Source: Psychrobacillus sp. INOP01
GTDB lineage: Bacteria > Bacillota > Bacilli > Bacillales_A > Planococcaceae
DNA length: 64,000 bases
Reading direction: 5' to 3'
NCBI RefSeq assembly: GCF_018140925.1
Contig: NZ_CP073315.1
Location: 1,054,001 to 1,118,000 of the forward strand
The position numbers were made by a program, and so were the translations under genes. The stretch's first letter is position 1. Each line of letters begins with the position of its first letter. Positions 15,510-25,368 of this stretch are shown piece by piece. Under the pieces are notes generated by a model. It searched no databases. It was not told the DNA's origin and saw only the letters and a list, made by a program, of their open reading frames with translations.

Positions 15510-17486
15510 TTATAGATACCTTTCAAACCAACTAGTAATTTGTTCTAATCGTGTTTGTCTTAAATTCGGCAATCCAACTCGAGATAAATTGTGATCTGAT
15601 TGTGGAAAGCGGACGAAGCTTGTCTCTTTCCCCATAGCTTTTAAAGTTATATACAGCTGTTGCCCTTGTTCGATTGGACAGCGATAGTCATTTTCACTAT
15701 GCAATATCAATAAAGGTGTCTCTACATTAGCTGCATATTTGAGCGGAGACGCATCCCATAGTTTATCAATATCCGTCATATCGGTACCAATTTGCCATGG
15801 CGTGAAGTAGTATCCAATATCTGAAACTCCATAAAAGCTAATCCAATTGGAAATTGAACGTTGTGTAACCGCTGCTTTAAAGCGATTCGTATGACCGACA
15901 ATCCAGTTAGTCATAAACCCACCGTAACTCCCACCAGTAACCCCTAAACGATTCTCATCAATCCAATCATTTTCCTTCAATACATAATCTACTCCAGCCA
16001 TGATATCTTCATAGTCGCCACCACCGTAGTCTCCACGAACAGCGTCCACAAATTGTTGGCTATATGAATGACTTCCACGTGGATTTACATACAATACTCC
16101 ATAACCTTGTGCAGCTAATAGTTGGAGCTCATGGAAAAATGTATTTGCATACATCGTATGTGGTCCACCATGAATCTCTACAATAAGTGGGTATTTTTCT
16201 CCATCCTGATAACCTGCTGGTTTCATTAACCAACCATGTACATCCCAATCATTAAGACCTTTATACACAATGGCTTCTGGTTCGACAAGCTCTACTTCAT
16301 TTAACAACTCTTCGTTAAATTTAGTGAGGGCGATTCTTTCACCAGTCGCCAAAATTAGTTTAAATAATTCCCCGGGAAATATTGCATTACTTATTGTCGC
16401 AAGAGCATAGGTTCCGTTGCTAGCAATATCGTATCCATATACATGCTCGTTTTCTTGAGTTGCTGGGTAAATTTCCCCTTCAAGAGATGCAAAATACAAA
16501 CGAACGTCACCCATTGTAGACAGTTGGAAATACAAGTGATTCTGGTTTGTCCAAACAACATCAGGTGCGTTTGCTCCTTGTTGGATATCTGCTCCTGCAT
16601 AATCGCCTACTGGAGCATCAATTCCTTCAGTAAGTATTTGAAGTTTTCCAGTACTCACTTCATATACATACACTTCTTCGTGCGTTGCATTTTTAAATGT
16701 GTGGAGCATCCCACCAAAAGCGATATATTGATCATCCGCAGAGAATGTTGCCCCTCCAAAGTATCCGTTTTCTTCAATAATTACCGATTCTTTTTTCGTT
16801 TCTACATCGATTAATAACATAGGTTCACGGAATGAAAAATCTTGATTTTCATCTCTATTCACACCAATTACTAGTTGTTTCCCATCATGAGAAATTGCTT
16901 GAAGGCTATGATTAAATGCACCTTCTGTAAAGGCTGTAATTTCTCCAGACGCTATAATGATAGATCCAATTTGTCGGTATGTATCTTTTGGTAATAACCC
17001 AACACCATCTCCGTGGTACTTCATTTTTTCTACAATATAGGCTTCAGGTAATTTCTTATCTTCTTTTTCAGCCTTGTCAGACCACCCTTTCCCTTCCTTT
17101 AAAGAAGCCGAGAACCAAATCTTTTTACTACAAGGTGACCAGATAAAGCTAGAAACACCTTTTTCTAATTTTGTCACTTGTTTTGCTTCTCCACCATTAG
17201 CGGACATTACATAAATTTGGTTTTTGTCGTCACGATTCGACAAAAATGCTAGTTGTTTCCCATCCGCCGACCATTTTGGAGAGGACACTCTTTCTTTCGA
17301 GTGGGTCCATTGTGTTATTTCATTAGTTTCGATATCTACATGATATAAGTAAGCATAATATTTGTTATCCTCTTTGTGCATCTCCGTACGGATGAAAACT
17401 GCCTCATTCCCGTTTGGTGAAATCACAGGATTTGTTATCGATTGTATTGCAAATAAATCAGTTGCTTCTAGTTTTCTTTTAGTCAT
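15510..17486 (-). CDS. S9-family peptidase (acylaminoacyl-peptidase-like)
   Basis: 658 residues, the usual length. N-terminal half is a TolB/WD40-like beta-propeller (SPNGNEAVFIRTEM, SPKWSADGKQLAFLSNRDD). C-terminal alpha/beta-hydrolase domain has GGSYGG (nucleophile near Ser520), Asp near 600 (HSENDYR) and His near 632 (SDHNLS), a complete triad. Cytoplasmic; probably removes blocked residues or cleaves short peptides. ATG 17486 with AAGGGG upstream. Similar to B. subtilis YuxL by layout. Monocistronic. Confidence 0.88.
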   Translation of the reverse strand: MTKRKLEATDLFAIQSITNPVISPNGNEAVFIRTEMHKEDNKYYAYLYHVDIETNEITQWTHSKERVSSPKWSADGKQLAFLSNRDDKNQIYVMSANGGEAKQVTKLEKGVSSFIWSPCSKKIWFSASLKEGKGWSDKAEKEDKKLPEAYIVEKMKYHGDGVGLLPKDTYRQIGSIIIASGEITAFTEGAFNHSLQAISHDGKQLVIGVNRDENQDFSFREPMLLIDVETKKESVIIEENGYFGGATFSADDQYIAFGGMLHTFKNATHEEVYVYEVSTGKLQILTEGIDAPVGDYAGADIQQGANAPDVVWTNQNHLYFQLSTMGDVRLYFASLEGEIYPATQENEHVYGYDIASNGTYALATISNAIFPGELFKLILATGERIALTKFNEELLNEVELVEPEAIVYKGLNDWDVHGWLMKPAGYQDGEKYPLIVEIHGGPHTMYANTFFHELQLLAAQGYGVLYVNPRGSHSYSQQFVDAVRGDYGGGDYEDIMAGVDYVLKENDWIDENRLGVTGGSYGGFMTNWIVGHTNRFKAAVTQRSISNWISFYGVSDIGYYFTPWQIGTDMTDIDKLWDASPLKYAANVETPLLILHSENDYRCPIEQGQQLYITLKAMGKETSFVRFPQSDHNLSRVGLPNLRQTRLEQITSWFERYL

Positions 17487-17713
17487 TTAAAAGTCCCCTT
17501 CTGTTTAAAACTTCTCTCCCTATTTATTTCGACATCCGAAATCCTTTTCCTCCTATTTTCTAAAAAAAGCCTATAAGAAAGATGCTCCTCAAGTAAAGTG
17601 ACAATAAGGTTGATTTGGAGTGTATTATTAATAGCAAGTGTCCCTTGTGTGCTTGTTTTTTGAAAACTATTTTCATTTGATAATCGTCTAATCATTGTAA
17701 AGGAGGGAAATGT

Positions 17714-18244
17714 GTGAATGATGTATCAGTACCTATAGAATCTATACATATCCCAATTGATGACATGATGCTTTATGGTCAAGACTTATTGCAGCTTGTG
17801 TATACCTACGTAAAGGACAAGGCAATCGCACAGGATTTAACACAGGAGATCTTTGTTAAATGTTACGAGGCATATCCAACATTTAAAGGGAAATCCACAT
17901 TGAAAACATGGATGTGGCGAATTGCTATTAATCACTGTAAAGATTACTTAAAGAGCTGGTATAACCAGAATATTCAAGTGGCTGTGGATGCCGGAGTCAA
18001 CGTGCAGGCAAGCAGTAATGTGGAACAACAGGTCATTCAGCAAGACGAGCAGGAAAGGCTTGCAAAAACGGTGATGCAACTACCCATCGTGTACCGGGAA
18101 GTAATTTATTTATTTTACTTTGAAGACTATACGAGTAAGGAAATAGCGGGCGTGTTATCGATAAATGAGAATACGGTTAAAACAAGACTCCGTAAAGCGA
18201 AGCAATTCTTAAAAGAGCAGTTGGAGGTGAGCGAGTGGATTTAA
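17714..18244 (+). CDS. ECF-type sigma-70 family sigma factor
   Basis: 176 residues. Region 2 (LLQLVYTYVKDKAIAQDLTQ, TLKTWMWRIAINHCKDYL) and region 4 (LPIVYREVIYLFYFEDYTSK, NENTVKTRLRKAKQFLKEQL) are joined by a short linker, and region 3 is absent, as in ECF sigma factors. GTG 17714 follows a strong AGGAGGG. The end overlaps the next gene by ten bases, so the sigma factor, its putative antagonist and an FtsW-like protein form one transcript. No autoregulatory promoter could be verified by eye. Confidence 0.85.
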   Translation: MNDVSVPIESIHIPIDDMMLYGQDLLQLVYTYVKDKAIAQDLTQEIFVKCYEAYPTFKGKSTLKTWMWRIAINHCKDYLKSWYNQNIQVAVDAGVNVQASSNVEQQVIQQDEQERLAKTVMQLPIVYREVIYLFYFEDYTSKEIAGVLSINENTVKTRLRKAKQFLKEQLEVSEWI

Positions 18245-18624
18245 AGAATATAAAACAGGCGATGCATAAGCATACATTCCAAGATGTTCAATTTGATGAA
18301 AAGGAACAGCAAGCTGTGCATACAAAAATTCAACAACTCGTTTCTGTTGAGAACCTAAAATATGCATTACTTGGACTTACGCAAACCGAAAAGTCCGGAT
18401 TCGAGCTAACAGAATTAATGCATATGCGTGGAGAGCAAGCCATTTATCAAAATGAAGGGTTGCTATACCAATGCTTACATGAATTAGAAGTGGCAGAGCT
18501 CATTACTGGCTTATGGAAGAATGGCGAGAAGGTATATTTCCTTTCGAAAAAGGGACAAAAGCAACTCGCATTGACGCAAAGACCAATCGGAGGTGTTAAA
18601 TGGAAAGCTTTATACAGCAAGTAA
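18235..18624 (+). CDS. PadR-like winged-helix protein with anti-sigma-like N-terminus
   Basis: 129 residues from GTG 18235, overlapping the sigma gene. Residues 1-35 (DLKNIKQAMHKHTFQDVQF) resemble the sigma-contacting N-terminus of Bacillus ECF anti-sigma factors, while residues 40-115 (NLKYALLGLTQTEKSGFELT, LLYQCLHELEVAELITGLW) form a PadR-type winged helix. There is no membrane helix and no zinc motif. I infer a cytoplasmic protein that may hold the sigma factor and sense a ligand or DNA; the N-terminal similarity is by eye. It overlaps the next gene by 25 bases. Confidence 0.7.
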   Translation: MDLKNIKQAMHKHTFQDVQFDEKEQQAVHTKIQQLVSVENLKYALLGLTQTEKSGFELTELMHMRGEQAIYQNEGLLYQCLHELEVAELITGLWKNGEKVYFLSKKGQKQLALTQRPIGGVKWKALYSK

Positions 18625-19820
18625 CAAAGCTTATTCGATCCAAAGAAGCAAAAGCCACTGTAGCAGAAGAGTTAAAGCAACATTTAACACTAGCGCAAAC
18701 AAAATATATGGAGCATGGGCTACCTGAAGAAGGAGCGATGAAAAAAGCAATTCAGGACATGGGAAGTCCTGTCGCTCTTGGAAGATCAATGAATAAAATC
18801 CATAAGCCTAAAATCGATTGGCTGCTCATTGCTGCATTTAGTGCATTATTATTATGTGGATTCTTACCACTCGAAGCACCCGCGTATTCAAAAAAGATAA
18901 TTACCATTCTCCTTGGTGTAGGATTAGTCATTGTTCTTTACCGATATGACTACCGAAAACTCATAAAGCATGCGAAGTGGATTTTTGTGGCGACTATCGT
19001 GGTTTTGCTTTTACTTGCGTATTTCCCAACAAATCACATAAACGGCAAGCCAGAGCTGAAATTAGGTGCTTTCCGTATAGATAGTTTATGGACGTTACCG
19101 CTGCTTGTCATTGGCTGGGCTAGCTACTTTACGAAAAAACGTCCATTATTGGGTGGGTTTGCGTTATTTGCCTTTATTTCTATGTTATTTATGTTGCAAC
19201 CACATTTAATCGCATTTATATTACATACCATGATGTTCATGGTAATCTTCCTATGTAGTAAGCACACAATCAAAACAAAAGTGATCACAATAGTGACAAG
19301 TGCTATAGCTGGTACTACGTTTATTGTATTTTTGTTAGCGAATGCTATGCCTTATCAAGTTGCGAGGATTTTTGCGTTTGTCAATCCGGACAAAGATCCA
19401 GAGGGTTTTGGCTATCTCTATATACGTCTGCAGCAATTAATCAGTGAAGCGAGATGGTTTGGTGCTATTCCATTTGAAGGGATACCAGAATTGCACACAG
19501 ATTTTGTTTTTGCTGGGATTATTCGTTCCTACGGGTTAGGGCCTGCTTTATTCATCGCTGTTTTATTGTTTATCTGTATCATTCGTTTACTCGTGATAAT
19601 TCAAAAGGTTCGTGATCCATTTGGTCGCTATTTACTCACTGGTAGTTTGACTCTATTTGCCACACAAGTTGTCGTGAATATTGGTATGATTTTCGGTTTT
19701 TTACCGATTATGGCGATGTCATTACCTTTTATTAGTTATGGCTTAATGCCAACGATTATTGCAGCAGTGATGATTGGTTTCGGACTAAGTGTGTGGCGTC
19801 TTAAATCATATGTGATATAA
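18600..19820 (+). CDS. FtsW/RodA/SpoVE-like protein with N-terminal permease-prefix domain
   Basis: 406 residues. Residues 1-65 are a soluble helical domain like the permease-prefix/DUF1700 module (TVAEELKQHLTLAQTKYMEH, AIQDMGSPVALGRSMNKIH). After that come about ten membrane helices of the SEDS type. HTDFVF, which carries the catalytic aspartate of SEDS glycosyltransferases, is kept, and LPFISYGLMP matches the usual PFISYGG motif. A peptidoglycan-polymerase role is possible but unproven; the family also has divergent members. ATG 18600 with GGAGG inside the preceding gene. Confidence 0.8.
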   Translation: MESFIQQVTKLIRSKEAKATVAEELKQHLTLAQTKYMEHGLPEEGAMKKAIQDMGSPVALGRSMNKIHKPKIDWLLIAAFSALLLCGFLPLEAPAYSKKIITILLGVGLVIVLYRYDYRKLIKHAKWIFVATIVVLLLLAYFPTNHINGKPELKLGAFRIDSLWTLPLLVIGWASYFTKKRPLLGGFALFAFISMLFMLQPHLIAFILHTMMFMVIFLCSKHTIKTKVITIVTSAIAGTTFIVFLLANAMPYQVARIFAFVNPDKDPEGFGYLYIRLQQLISEARWFGAIPFEGIPELHTDFVFAGIIRSYGLGPALFIAVLLFICIIRLLVIIQKVRDPFGRYLLTGSLTLFATQVVVNIGMIFGFLPIMAMSLPFISYGLMPTIIAAVMIGFGLSVWRLKSYVI

Positions 19821-19876
19821 AACATTTCTGTGGTTGAGTAGTATGAAAGCTATTTTAGAATTTTAAACAACTTTAA

Positions 19877-19909
19877 TAACCTCCTACTAATTGATTTGGT
19901 AGGAGGTTA
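19877..19909. terminator. Hairpin between convergent genes
   Basis: TAACCTCCTAC / GTAGGAGGTTA perfect stem. No strong T-run on the plus strand; the minus strand continues TTAAAGTTGTTT, so it may serve the acyl-CoA ligase gene. Confidence 0.5.
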
Positions 19910-19976
19910 CTGAATTCTTGAAGATACAATTAAATAACTTTATTATCTCAACTGAGGCAAAGTTAGCTGAACCAAG

Positions 19977-21524
19977 TTAAACTATCTGTACTTTTAAAGA
20001 GCGACGTAATATTTTTCCTGTTGTATTCTTAGGAAGTTCCTCTATGAATTCGAACTTCTTAGGTACTTTATATTTTGCGAGTTTTTCTGCACAATAGTCA
20101 TGTAATTGTTGTTCTGTTAAAGTAGAATCTTTTTTCACAACGAACGCAAGAACTTCTTCTCCAAAGTTGGGATCTGGTATGCCAATAACAGCCGCTTCTA
20201 CTATACCAGGATGTGAAAATAGGACTTCCTCTACTTCACGAGGATATACATTATATCCCCCAACAATTATCATATCTTTTTTGCGATCGACTATATAGAA
20301 ATAGCCTTCTTCATCTTGTCTCGCAAGATCTCCAGTATACAACCATCCATTACGAATAGCACTTTCCGTTTCTTCTGGCATCTTGTAGTAACCCTTCATA
20401 ACGTTTGGTCCTCGAACGATTAGTTCACCTACTTCGCCTACTGGAACTTCTTCTCCAAGTTCATTGACGATTTTATTTTCAACGTTTACAATATTTGTTC
20501 CGATTGAACCAGGCTTACGATCACGATCGATTGGGTTAAAGCATGTCACCGGTGATGCCTCCGACAAACCATATCCTTCAGATACACGAACATTGAACTT
20601 GTTTTCAAAATTGTGTAACAGTGCTACTGGTAGTGAAGATCCCCCTGAAATCGCTAAGCGAATACTAGAAAAGTCTTCAACGTTTGCATCCGGAAATTGA
20701 TAAAGGAAATTGTACATCGTCGGAACACCTGCAAACACGGTCGCTTGATGCTCTTTCGTCATGTTGAACACTTCTTGTGGACTAAATCTCGGGATTAATA
20801 GTAGTGTTGCACCCATTAATAATGGTGCATTCACAACAACTGTTAGCGCAAACACATGAAATACAGGTAAAGTGGTGATTACACGATCCTCTGTATTAAT
20901 CTGCAAGTATTCTGCAACATCACGAGCATTTGAATAAATATTATTGTATGTTAGCATAGCACCCTTTGGATGACCAGTTGTCCCGGAAGTATATAAGATT
21001 ACTGCAATATCATCTGGATCTGTTTCCACTGCAGAAGTACCCAAGGTAGATGAAGAAATCAGCACTGAAAACGGTTTCACTTTTATCTTCAAGTTTTCTG
21101 GTAAAGCAGCTAGTTTTTGAACAGTATCAGGTTGTGTTTCACAAATAATATAATTTTCAACCGATGTGAATACCCCGGCAGCTTTCTCCACTAAAGGCAA
21201 TAGTGCATCAAGAGCAATGATCACTTTAGCATCACTGTCTTTTACAATATAACTGATTTCATCTGGTGAATAAATTGGATTAATCGGAACTGCCGTAGCA
21301 CCAATTCGCATAGTAGCATATAAAGAAATTAAAAAATGTGGTGAGTTCCCCAATAAAAAACCTATATTATCCCCTTTTTCCACACCAATTGACTTTAATG
21401 CCCCCGCAAATAGTTCCACTGACTGATCGAATTCTGCGTATGTAGTATCTTTCCCCATAAAATGATAGGCAATCTTCTTTGGATGCTCATTGGCAATCTG
21501 TAGAACACTTGAAACCAAACTCAT
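19977..21524 (-). CDS. lcfB: Long-chain fatty acid--CoA ligase
   Basis: 515 residues of the ANL superfamily: AMP-binding P-loop YTSGTTGHPKGAM, YGLSEASPV, the YTGDLA hinge aspartate and the C-terminal catalytic lysine in PKNTTGKILRR. It activates fatty acids to acyl-CoA for beta-oxidation or lipid synthesis. Closest to B. subtilis LcfB (YhfL) by sequence and by its neighbourhood with lplJ (yhfJ) and yhfH. ATG 21524 has GGGAG upstream; the longer frame to 21560 has none and runs into a FadR-like palindrome. Confidence 0.87.
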   Translation of the reverse strand: MSLVSSVLQIANEHPKKIAYHFMGKDTTYAEFDQSVELFAGALKSIGVEKGDNIGFLLGNSPHFLISLYATMRIGATAVPINPIYSPDEISYIVKDSDAKVIIALDALLPLVEKAAGVFTSVENYIICETQPDTVQKLAALPENLKIKVKPFSVLISSSTLGTSAVETDPDDIAVILYTSGTTGHPKGAMLTYNNIYSNARDVAEYLQINTEDRVITTLPVFHVFALTVVVNAPLLMGATLLLIPRFSPQEVFNMTKEHQATVFAGVPTMYNFLYQFPDANVEDFSSIRLAISGGSSLPVALLHNFENKFNVRVSEGYGLSEASPVTCFNPIDRDRKPGSIGTNIVNVENKIVNELGEEVPVGEVGELIVRGPNVMKGYYKMPEETESAIRNGWLYTGDLARQDEEGYFYIVDRKKDMIIVGGYNVYPREVEEVLFSHPGIVEAAVIGIPDPNFGEEVLAFVVKKDSTLTEQQLHDYCAEKLAKYKVPKKFEFIEELPKNTTGKILRRSLKVQIV

Positions 21525-21545
21525 ACTCTCGTCTCCCATCTTTTT

Positions 21546-21563
21546 TGAATGAATGACCATTCA
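21546..21563. promoter_or_regulatory. FadR-like operator
   Basis: Minus strand reads TGAATGGTCATTCATTCA. Against the B. subtilis FadR box TGAATGA-N4-TCATTCA one arm base differs. It lies about 22 bases before the acyl-CoA ligase start, where a repressor would block transcription. A related site precedes the enoyl-CoA hydratase gene. Confidence 0.65.
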
Positions 21564-21650
21564 TTATCCCCATATTCATTATATAAGAAAAGTTTTGACA
21601 ATTCAAGAAAAACTAGAATGTAGAATACTAGAGGTTAATAGATAAATTTT

Positions 21651-21684
21651 AAAAAAGAAGGTTACTTTCATAACCTTCTTTTCA
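21651..21684 (-). terminator. Terminator of the Bce-like operon
   Basis: AAAAGAAGGTTA / TAACCTTCTTTT stem followed on the minus strand by TTTTTT, directly after the permease stop codon. Confidence 0.85.
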
Positions 21685-23616
21685 TCATTGAATATGGGCA
21701 ATATATCTCCAACGGATCAAAAAGAAATAAGAAACTTGAATAATCGTGAATGCTATCAACACAAGTAGCATTTCCATCGCAATTGAAACTGCGGCTATAT
21801 CCACCCAAAATGCTTGTAAAAACATAAATGAAAACGTACTATGCAGCATAGCTAATCCCCAAGGTAAGAAAAACTGAGGAATTAACTGGCGATTTACGAT
21901 TTTCACTAGTTCCCTATCCGTAACTCCCATTCTACGAAGTACACCATATTGTTTTTTATCACGCTCAAGATCGGTATAAAGCTTAAAGTAAACAAAACTT
22001 CCAGCTGCAAGCAACAATACAGCTGCCACGAGTAAACCTGTAAATAACAATAAAGAGAACGTAGCTCGGATGATAGAATAGTTTGAGCCAGGATTAAAGT
22101 AATAGTAAGAGTTGGGATTTACATCTGAAGTTCCCATGGTTTGCGTCATAATTCTATCTAAGTCAGTTCCAACATCCTTCGTACGAAGCCACTCGGAAAC
22201 GTGAAAAGCATAAAATGTCATGCTAGATTCTCTTAAGCCATACCCATACAAAGGCTCGGTAATAAGTTCATAATCCTCATCGCTAATGATTAATGTTCTA
22301 TCTTTGATAGCAAGTGAAGGGAATATCAACCGATCATAAACTCCTTTAATTTGAATAGGTATACTACTTTCCTCTAACACCGTTTGCTCCTCTTCTATCC
22401 TTAAAGCTGCATAATCATCACGCGTATTCGGTATGATTATTGCTTCCCCATTTTGTAGGTCAATCAATGGAATTTTCAACGCAACCGCTAAACTATTCAC
22501 TTCAGACTCTTTTATAAGATTTACTTCGTTACTTAAATTGGAGGAAGTTTGTTTTTTTACAGTGAACTTAACCAACTCGTAAGACAAACCTTCCAATTGA
22601 AGCTCCTGTGATAATTTCATCACATGCTCTTCCTCAAAGGGGTTATCCCAATTACTAGAATAGAAAATACTGACTGGATTCATTTCCCGATATTGCGTTG
22701 TAAAAGAAGTAAACGAGGTAACGACACCAACCGATAGAAAGGCTATAGTTGAAACAACCGTTACTATAAAAAACATTCGAGCATTTTCTCTTATTTTAAT
22801 AGAACCTTCCGCAAAAGCTATCAATCGAAAAGAACGCCAGTACAAATTCTTGCGTTTTCGAATAATTCCTAACAAATACAAAACACTATCTGTATAGAAA
22901 AGATAAGTACCAACCAGTGCCAGTATAATAATGATAAAGCTCATATATATTTTAATTTGAAAAAGAGATAATATAACCAAACTATAAGCAGCTAAGAGTA
23001 GTAGCAATCCGGACATTGCCCTTCCCTTACTATAAGCCTCTTGCTCATTTTGTTTACCAAATCCCTTTAGAAGCTGAATAATATTCTTTTTACGAAGAAA
23101 TACAGAACTACTAAACGAAATAATGATAAATAACGATAAAAAAATAAATATAGTTAATGCAAAGGGTTTCCATGACAGATACAAAGGTAGACTATCCAGG
23201 AAAAACATCTCTCGAATTACCATAAAGAAAAACTTAGAAAAAGCAAATCCAAAAAAGATACCTACTGTCGTTGATATAAACCCTAAAATCATCGTCTCTA
23301 AGAAAATCATCCGATTAAGCTGACGCTTGTCCATCCCTAGATTGAGAAGCACTCCAAATTCCTGTGAACGTGCCTCTAGAAAAGCACTCATAGAATAAAA
23401 TAAAAAAAACAAAGTAAATATAATCAGAATGACCTGTGCTATGAACATTCCGCCAAATGCGATATTCTTTAAAAATTGATCCTCAATATCAGGGTGAAAC
23501 ATTAACATAGAATAGACAAAAAACACTAAAACCGAAAAGATACTCGCCAATAAAAATGCAGCATATACGCGAGCATTTCGAATGACATTATGATAAGCGA
23601 ATTGTCGAAAGGTCAT
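21685..23616 (-). CDS. BceB-type ABC transporter permease
   Basis: 643 residues, ten helices in the Bce pattern, with FtsX-type domains at both ends and a large extracellular domain (about residues 310-510) between helices 7 and 8. N-terminal MTFRQFAYHNVIRNARVYAA is typical. With its ATPase it frees lipid II-cycle intermediates from peptide antibiotics such as bacitracin, and forms a sensing complex with the BceS-like kinase. ATG 23616 with AGGTGG; overlaps the ATPase gene by 29 bases. Which antibiotic is recognised cannot be told. Confidence 0.88.
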   Translation of the reverse strand: MTFRQFAYHNVIRNARVYAAFLLASIFSVLVFFVYSMLMFHPDIEDQFLKNIAFGGMFIAQVILIIFTLFFLFYSMSAFLEARSQEFGVLLNLGMDKRQLNRMIFLETMILGFISTTVGIFFGFAFSKFFFMVIREMFFLDSLPLYLSWKPFALTIFIFLSLFIIISFSSSVFLRKKNIIQLLKGFGKQNEQEAYSKGRAMSGLLLLLAAYSLVILSLFQIKIYMSFIIIILALVGTYLFYTDSVLYLLGIIRKRKNLYWRSFRLIAFAEGSIKIRENARMFFIVTVVSTIAFLSVGVVTSFTSFTTQYREMNPVSIFYSSNWDNPFEEEHVMKLSQELQLEGLSYELVKFTVKKQTSSNLSNEVNLIKESEVNSLAVALKIPLIDLQNGEAIIIPNTRDDYAALRIEEEQTVLEESSIPIQIKGVYDRLIFPSLAIKDRTLIISDEDYELITEPLYGYGLRESSMTFYAFHVSEWLRTKDVGTDLDRIMTQTMGTSDVNPNSYYYFNPGSNYSIIRATFSLLLFTGLLVAAVLLLAAGSFVYFKLYTDLERDKKQYGVLRRMGVTDRELVKIVNRQLIPQFFLPWGLAMLHSTFSFMFLQAFWVDIAAVSIAMEMLLVLIAFTIIQVSYFFLIRWRYIAHIQ

Positions 23617-24361
23617 TTACATTTCCACCTAGTAAAGATAAGACATTTAAAATACGTTGAAAGAACGTTTGTCTTCTGTCATCTTTATAAATTTCATTAA
23701 AATACTCACCATCTTTTATAAAAAGTACTCGATCACAATAACTTGCAGCGATCGGATCATGTGTCACCATAATAATGGTCGTATTACTTCTTTTGTTTAC
23801 AGTTGATAGTAGTTCTAATACATCCCTCGCAGCTTTTGAATCCAGATTTCCTGTTGGCTCATCTGCCAGTATAATAGAAGGCTCATGTATTAATGCTCTG
23901 CCAATAGCAGTTCTTTGCGCTTGTCCCCCTGAAATTTCGAATGGTCGTTTTTCTAAGATAGTGGTTAAGTCAAGCTGTTCCGCAATCCTATTAACTTTTT
24001 GTTTCATGACACTTACGGGCTGTTCATCTAATGTTAATGGTAATACCATATTCTCTTCCACTGTTAATGCTGGGAGTAAATTAAAATCTTGAAATACAAA
24101 ACCAAGCTGTCTTCTTCGAAATAATGATAGATCATTGCTTTTCAATTGCAATGGATCTAAGCCATTAATCATCATATCTCCTGAAGTTGGACGATCTATC
24201 GTTGATATCAGATTGAGCAATGTTGTTTTGCCACTCCCTGAAGGGCCCATAACTGCAAGAAATTCTCCTTTTTCGACCTCGAAGCTCAGTTGATTAATCG
24301 CTAGATGCGCTACTTTCCCCTCATAAACCTTCGTTATTTCTTCCATCATCAATATCGACAT
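23588..24361 (-). CDS. BceA-type ABC transporter ATP-binding protein
   Basis: 257 residues. Walker A GPSGSGKTT, Q-loop FVFQDFNLLPALTV, signature ISGGQAQRTAIGRAL, Walker B IILADEPTGNLD, switch His in MVTHD. Start ATG 24361 chosen for GAGGTGAGC upstream; a longer frame to 24427 lies inside the kinase gene and lacks a site. Overlaps the kinase 3' end by about 40 bases. Partner of the BceB-type permease. Confidence 0.88.
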   Translation of the reverse strand: MSILMMEEITKVYEGKVAHLAINQLSFEVEKGEFLAVMGPSGSGKTTLLNLISTIDRPTSGDMMINGLDPLQLKSNDLSLFRRRQLGFVFQDFNLLPALTVEENMVLPLTLDEQPVSVMKQKVNRIAEQLDLTTILEKRPFEISGGQAQRTAIGRALIHEPSIILADEPTGNLDSKAARDVLELLSTVNKRSNTTIIMVTHDPIAASYCDRVLFIKDGEYFNEIYKDDRRQTFFQRILNVLSLLGGNVNDLSTIRLS

Positions 24362-25367
24362 CGAGCTCACCTCGTTCTGCAATTTCTTGTTGTTCAAATA
24401 CAATCGATACAGTCGTTCCTTCTCCAACGGTTGATGCTATTTTCATCTCATGCCCTAATCTATGACAAATTTCCTGTGCCAAATATAATCCCATTCCAGT
24501 AGATTCGCCAGTTTTCCTTCCATTTTCCCCAGTGAAAAATGCTTTCGTCACCCTTTTCATATCTGAGACAGGTATGCCAATTCCTTCATCCCTCACGGAC
24601 AAAATAACGTGATTATGTTCAAAAGAAGTTTCAAAGTATACCTTTTTATTTTCCTCAAATGTATATTTGATTGCATTCGTTAAAAATTGAGTTATAACAA
24701 ACCGTAACCACTTCGAATCTGAAGTAACCGTACATTCTTCCACAATGGAAATAACCGGGAATACATGACTTCCTATAAATAAACGCTTATTACTGGAAAC
24801 AACCTCCGTAACAAGCTGCTTTAAGTCAATTTGCTCAATTTGCATATCTTCTTCAAATGTATCTAGACGGGCATTCATCAAAACTGCTTCCAGACCACGC
24901 TTCAGTCGATCCATTTCCTCAGAAACACCTGCTGCATCAACTTGATCATCCCCTTGGGTCATCAGCTCTATAACCGAAATAGGGGTTTTCATCTGATGCA
25001 CCCAACTATTCATAAATTGTAGATGTCTATTTTGCCTTGCATATAGTAGCTGTACTTCCTTTTGATATAAACGATAAATATGTTGCAAATACTTCTCGAC
25101 TTGTTTTATCTCTGGCGACTGAGCCTCCTGTTGCAATACAACCTCTATCTTAGTAGGTACCGAAAGAATCTTTTTATAGAATGTATATTTTTTAACAAAT
25201 AATGTTCCTAAAAAGGTAATTGTCAATATACTAGTAATAACAATGGAATACACCGCAGTATCTACATTTCGGAAGCCATCCAGCCAATATAAAAGCATCA
25301 CAAATAATACTAATAAAACCTGAAACACTAAAAAGACTAAATGCTCTCTTATGAACAATCGAATCAT
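24321..25367 (-). CDS. BceS-type intramembrane-sensing histidine kinase
   Basis: 348 residues. Two N-terminal helices (about 12-30 and 38-56) with only a few residues outside mark an intramembrane-sensing kinase, which relies on the transporter for input. The phospho-acceptor His is in FMNSWVHQMKTPISVIE; HATPase motifs are FVITQFLTNAIKYTF, RDEGIGI and STGMGLYLAQ. ATG 25367 with GGAGTC upstream. One of four same-strand genes in the order regulator-kinase-ATPase-permease. Confidence 0.88.
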   Translation of the reverse strand: MIRLFIREHLVFLVFQVLLVLFVMLLYWLDGFRNVDTAVYSIVITSILTITFLGTLFVKKYTFYKKILSVPTKIEVVLQQEAQSPEIKQVEKYLQHIYRLYQKEVQLLYARQNRHLQFMNSWVHQMKTPISVIELMTQGDDQVDAAGVSEEMDRLKRGLEAVLMNARLDTFEEDMQIEQIDLKQLVTEVVSSNKRLFIGSHVFPVISIVEECTVTSDSKWLRFVITQFLTNAIKYTFEENKKVYFETSFEHNHVILSVRDEGIGIPVSDMKRVTKAFFTGENGRKTGESTGMGLYLAQEICHRLGHEMKIASTVGEGTTVSIVFEQQEIAERGELDVDIDDGRNNEGL

Positions 25368-25368
25368 A

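Noticed and set aside
17483-17695. Minus-strand frame of 70 codons before the S9 peptidase
   Set aside because: No ribosome site, basic random composition, and it covers the likely promoter region of the divergent sigma factor gene.
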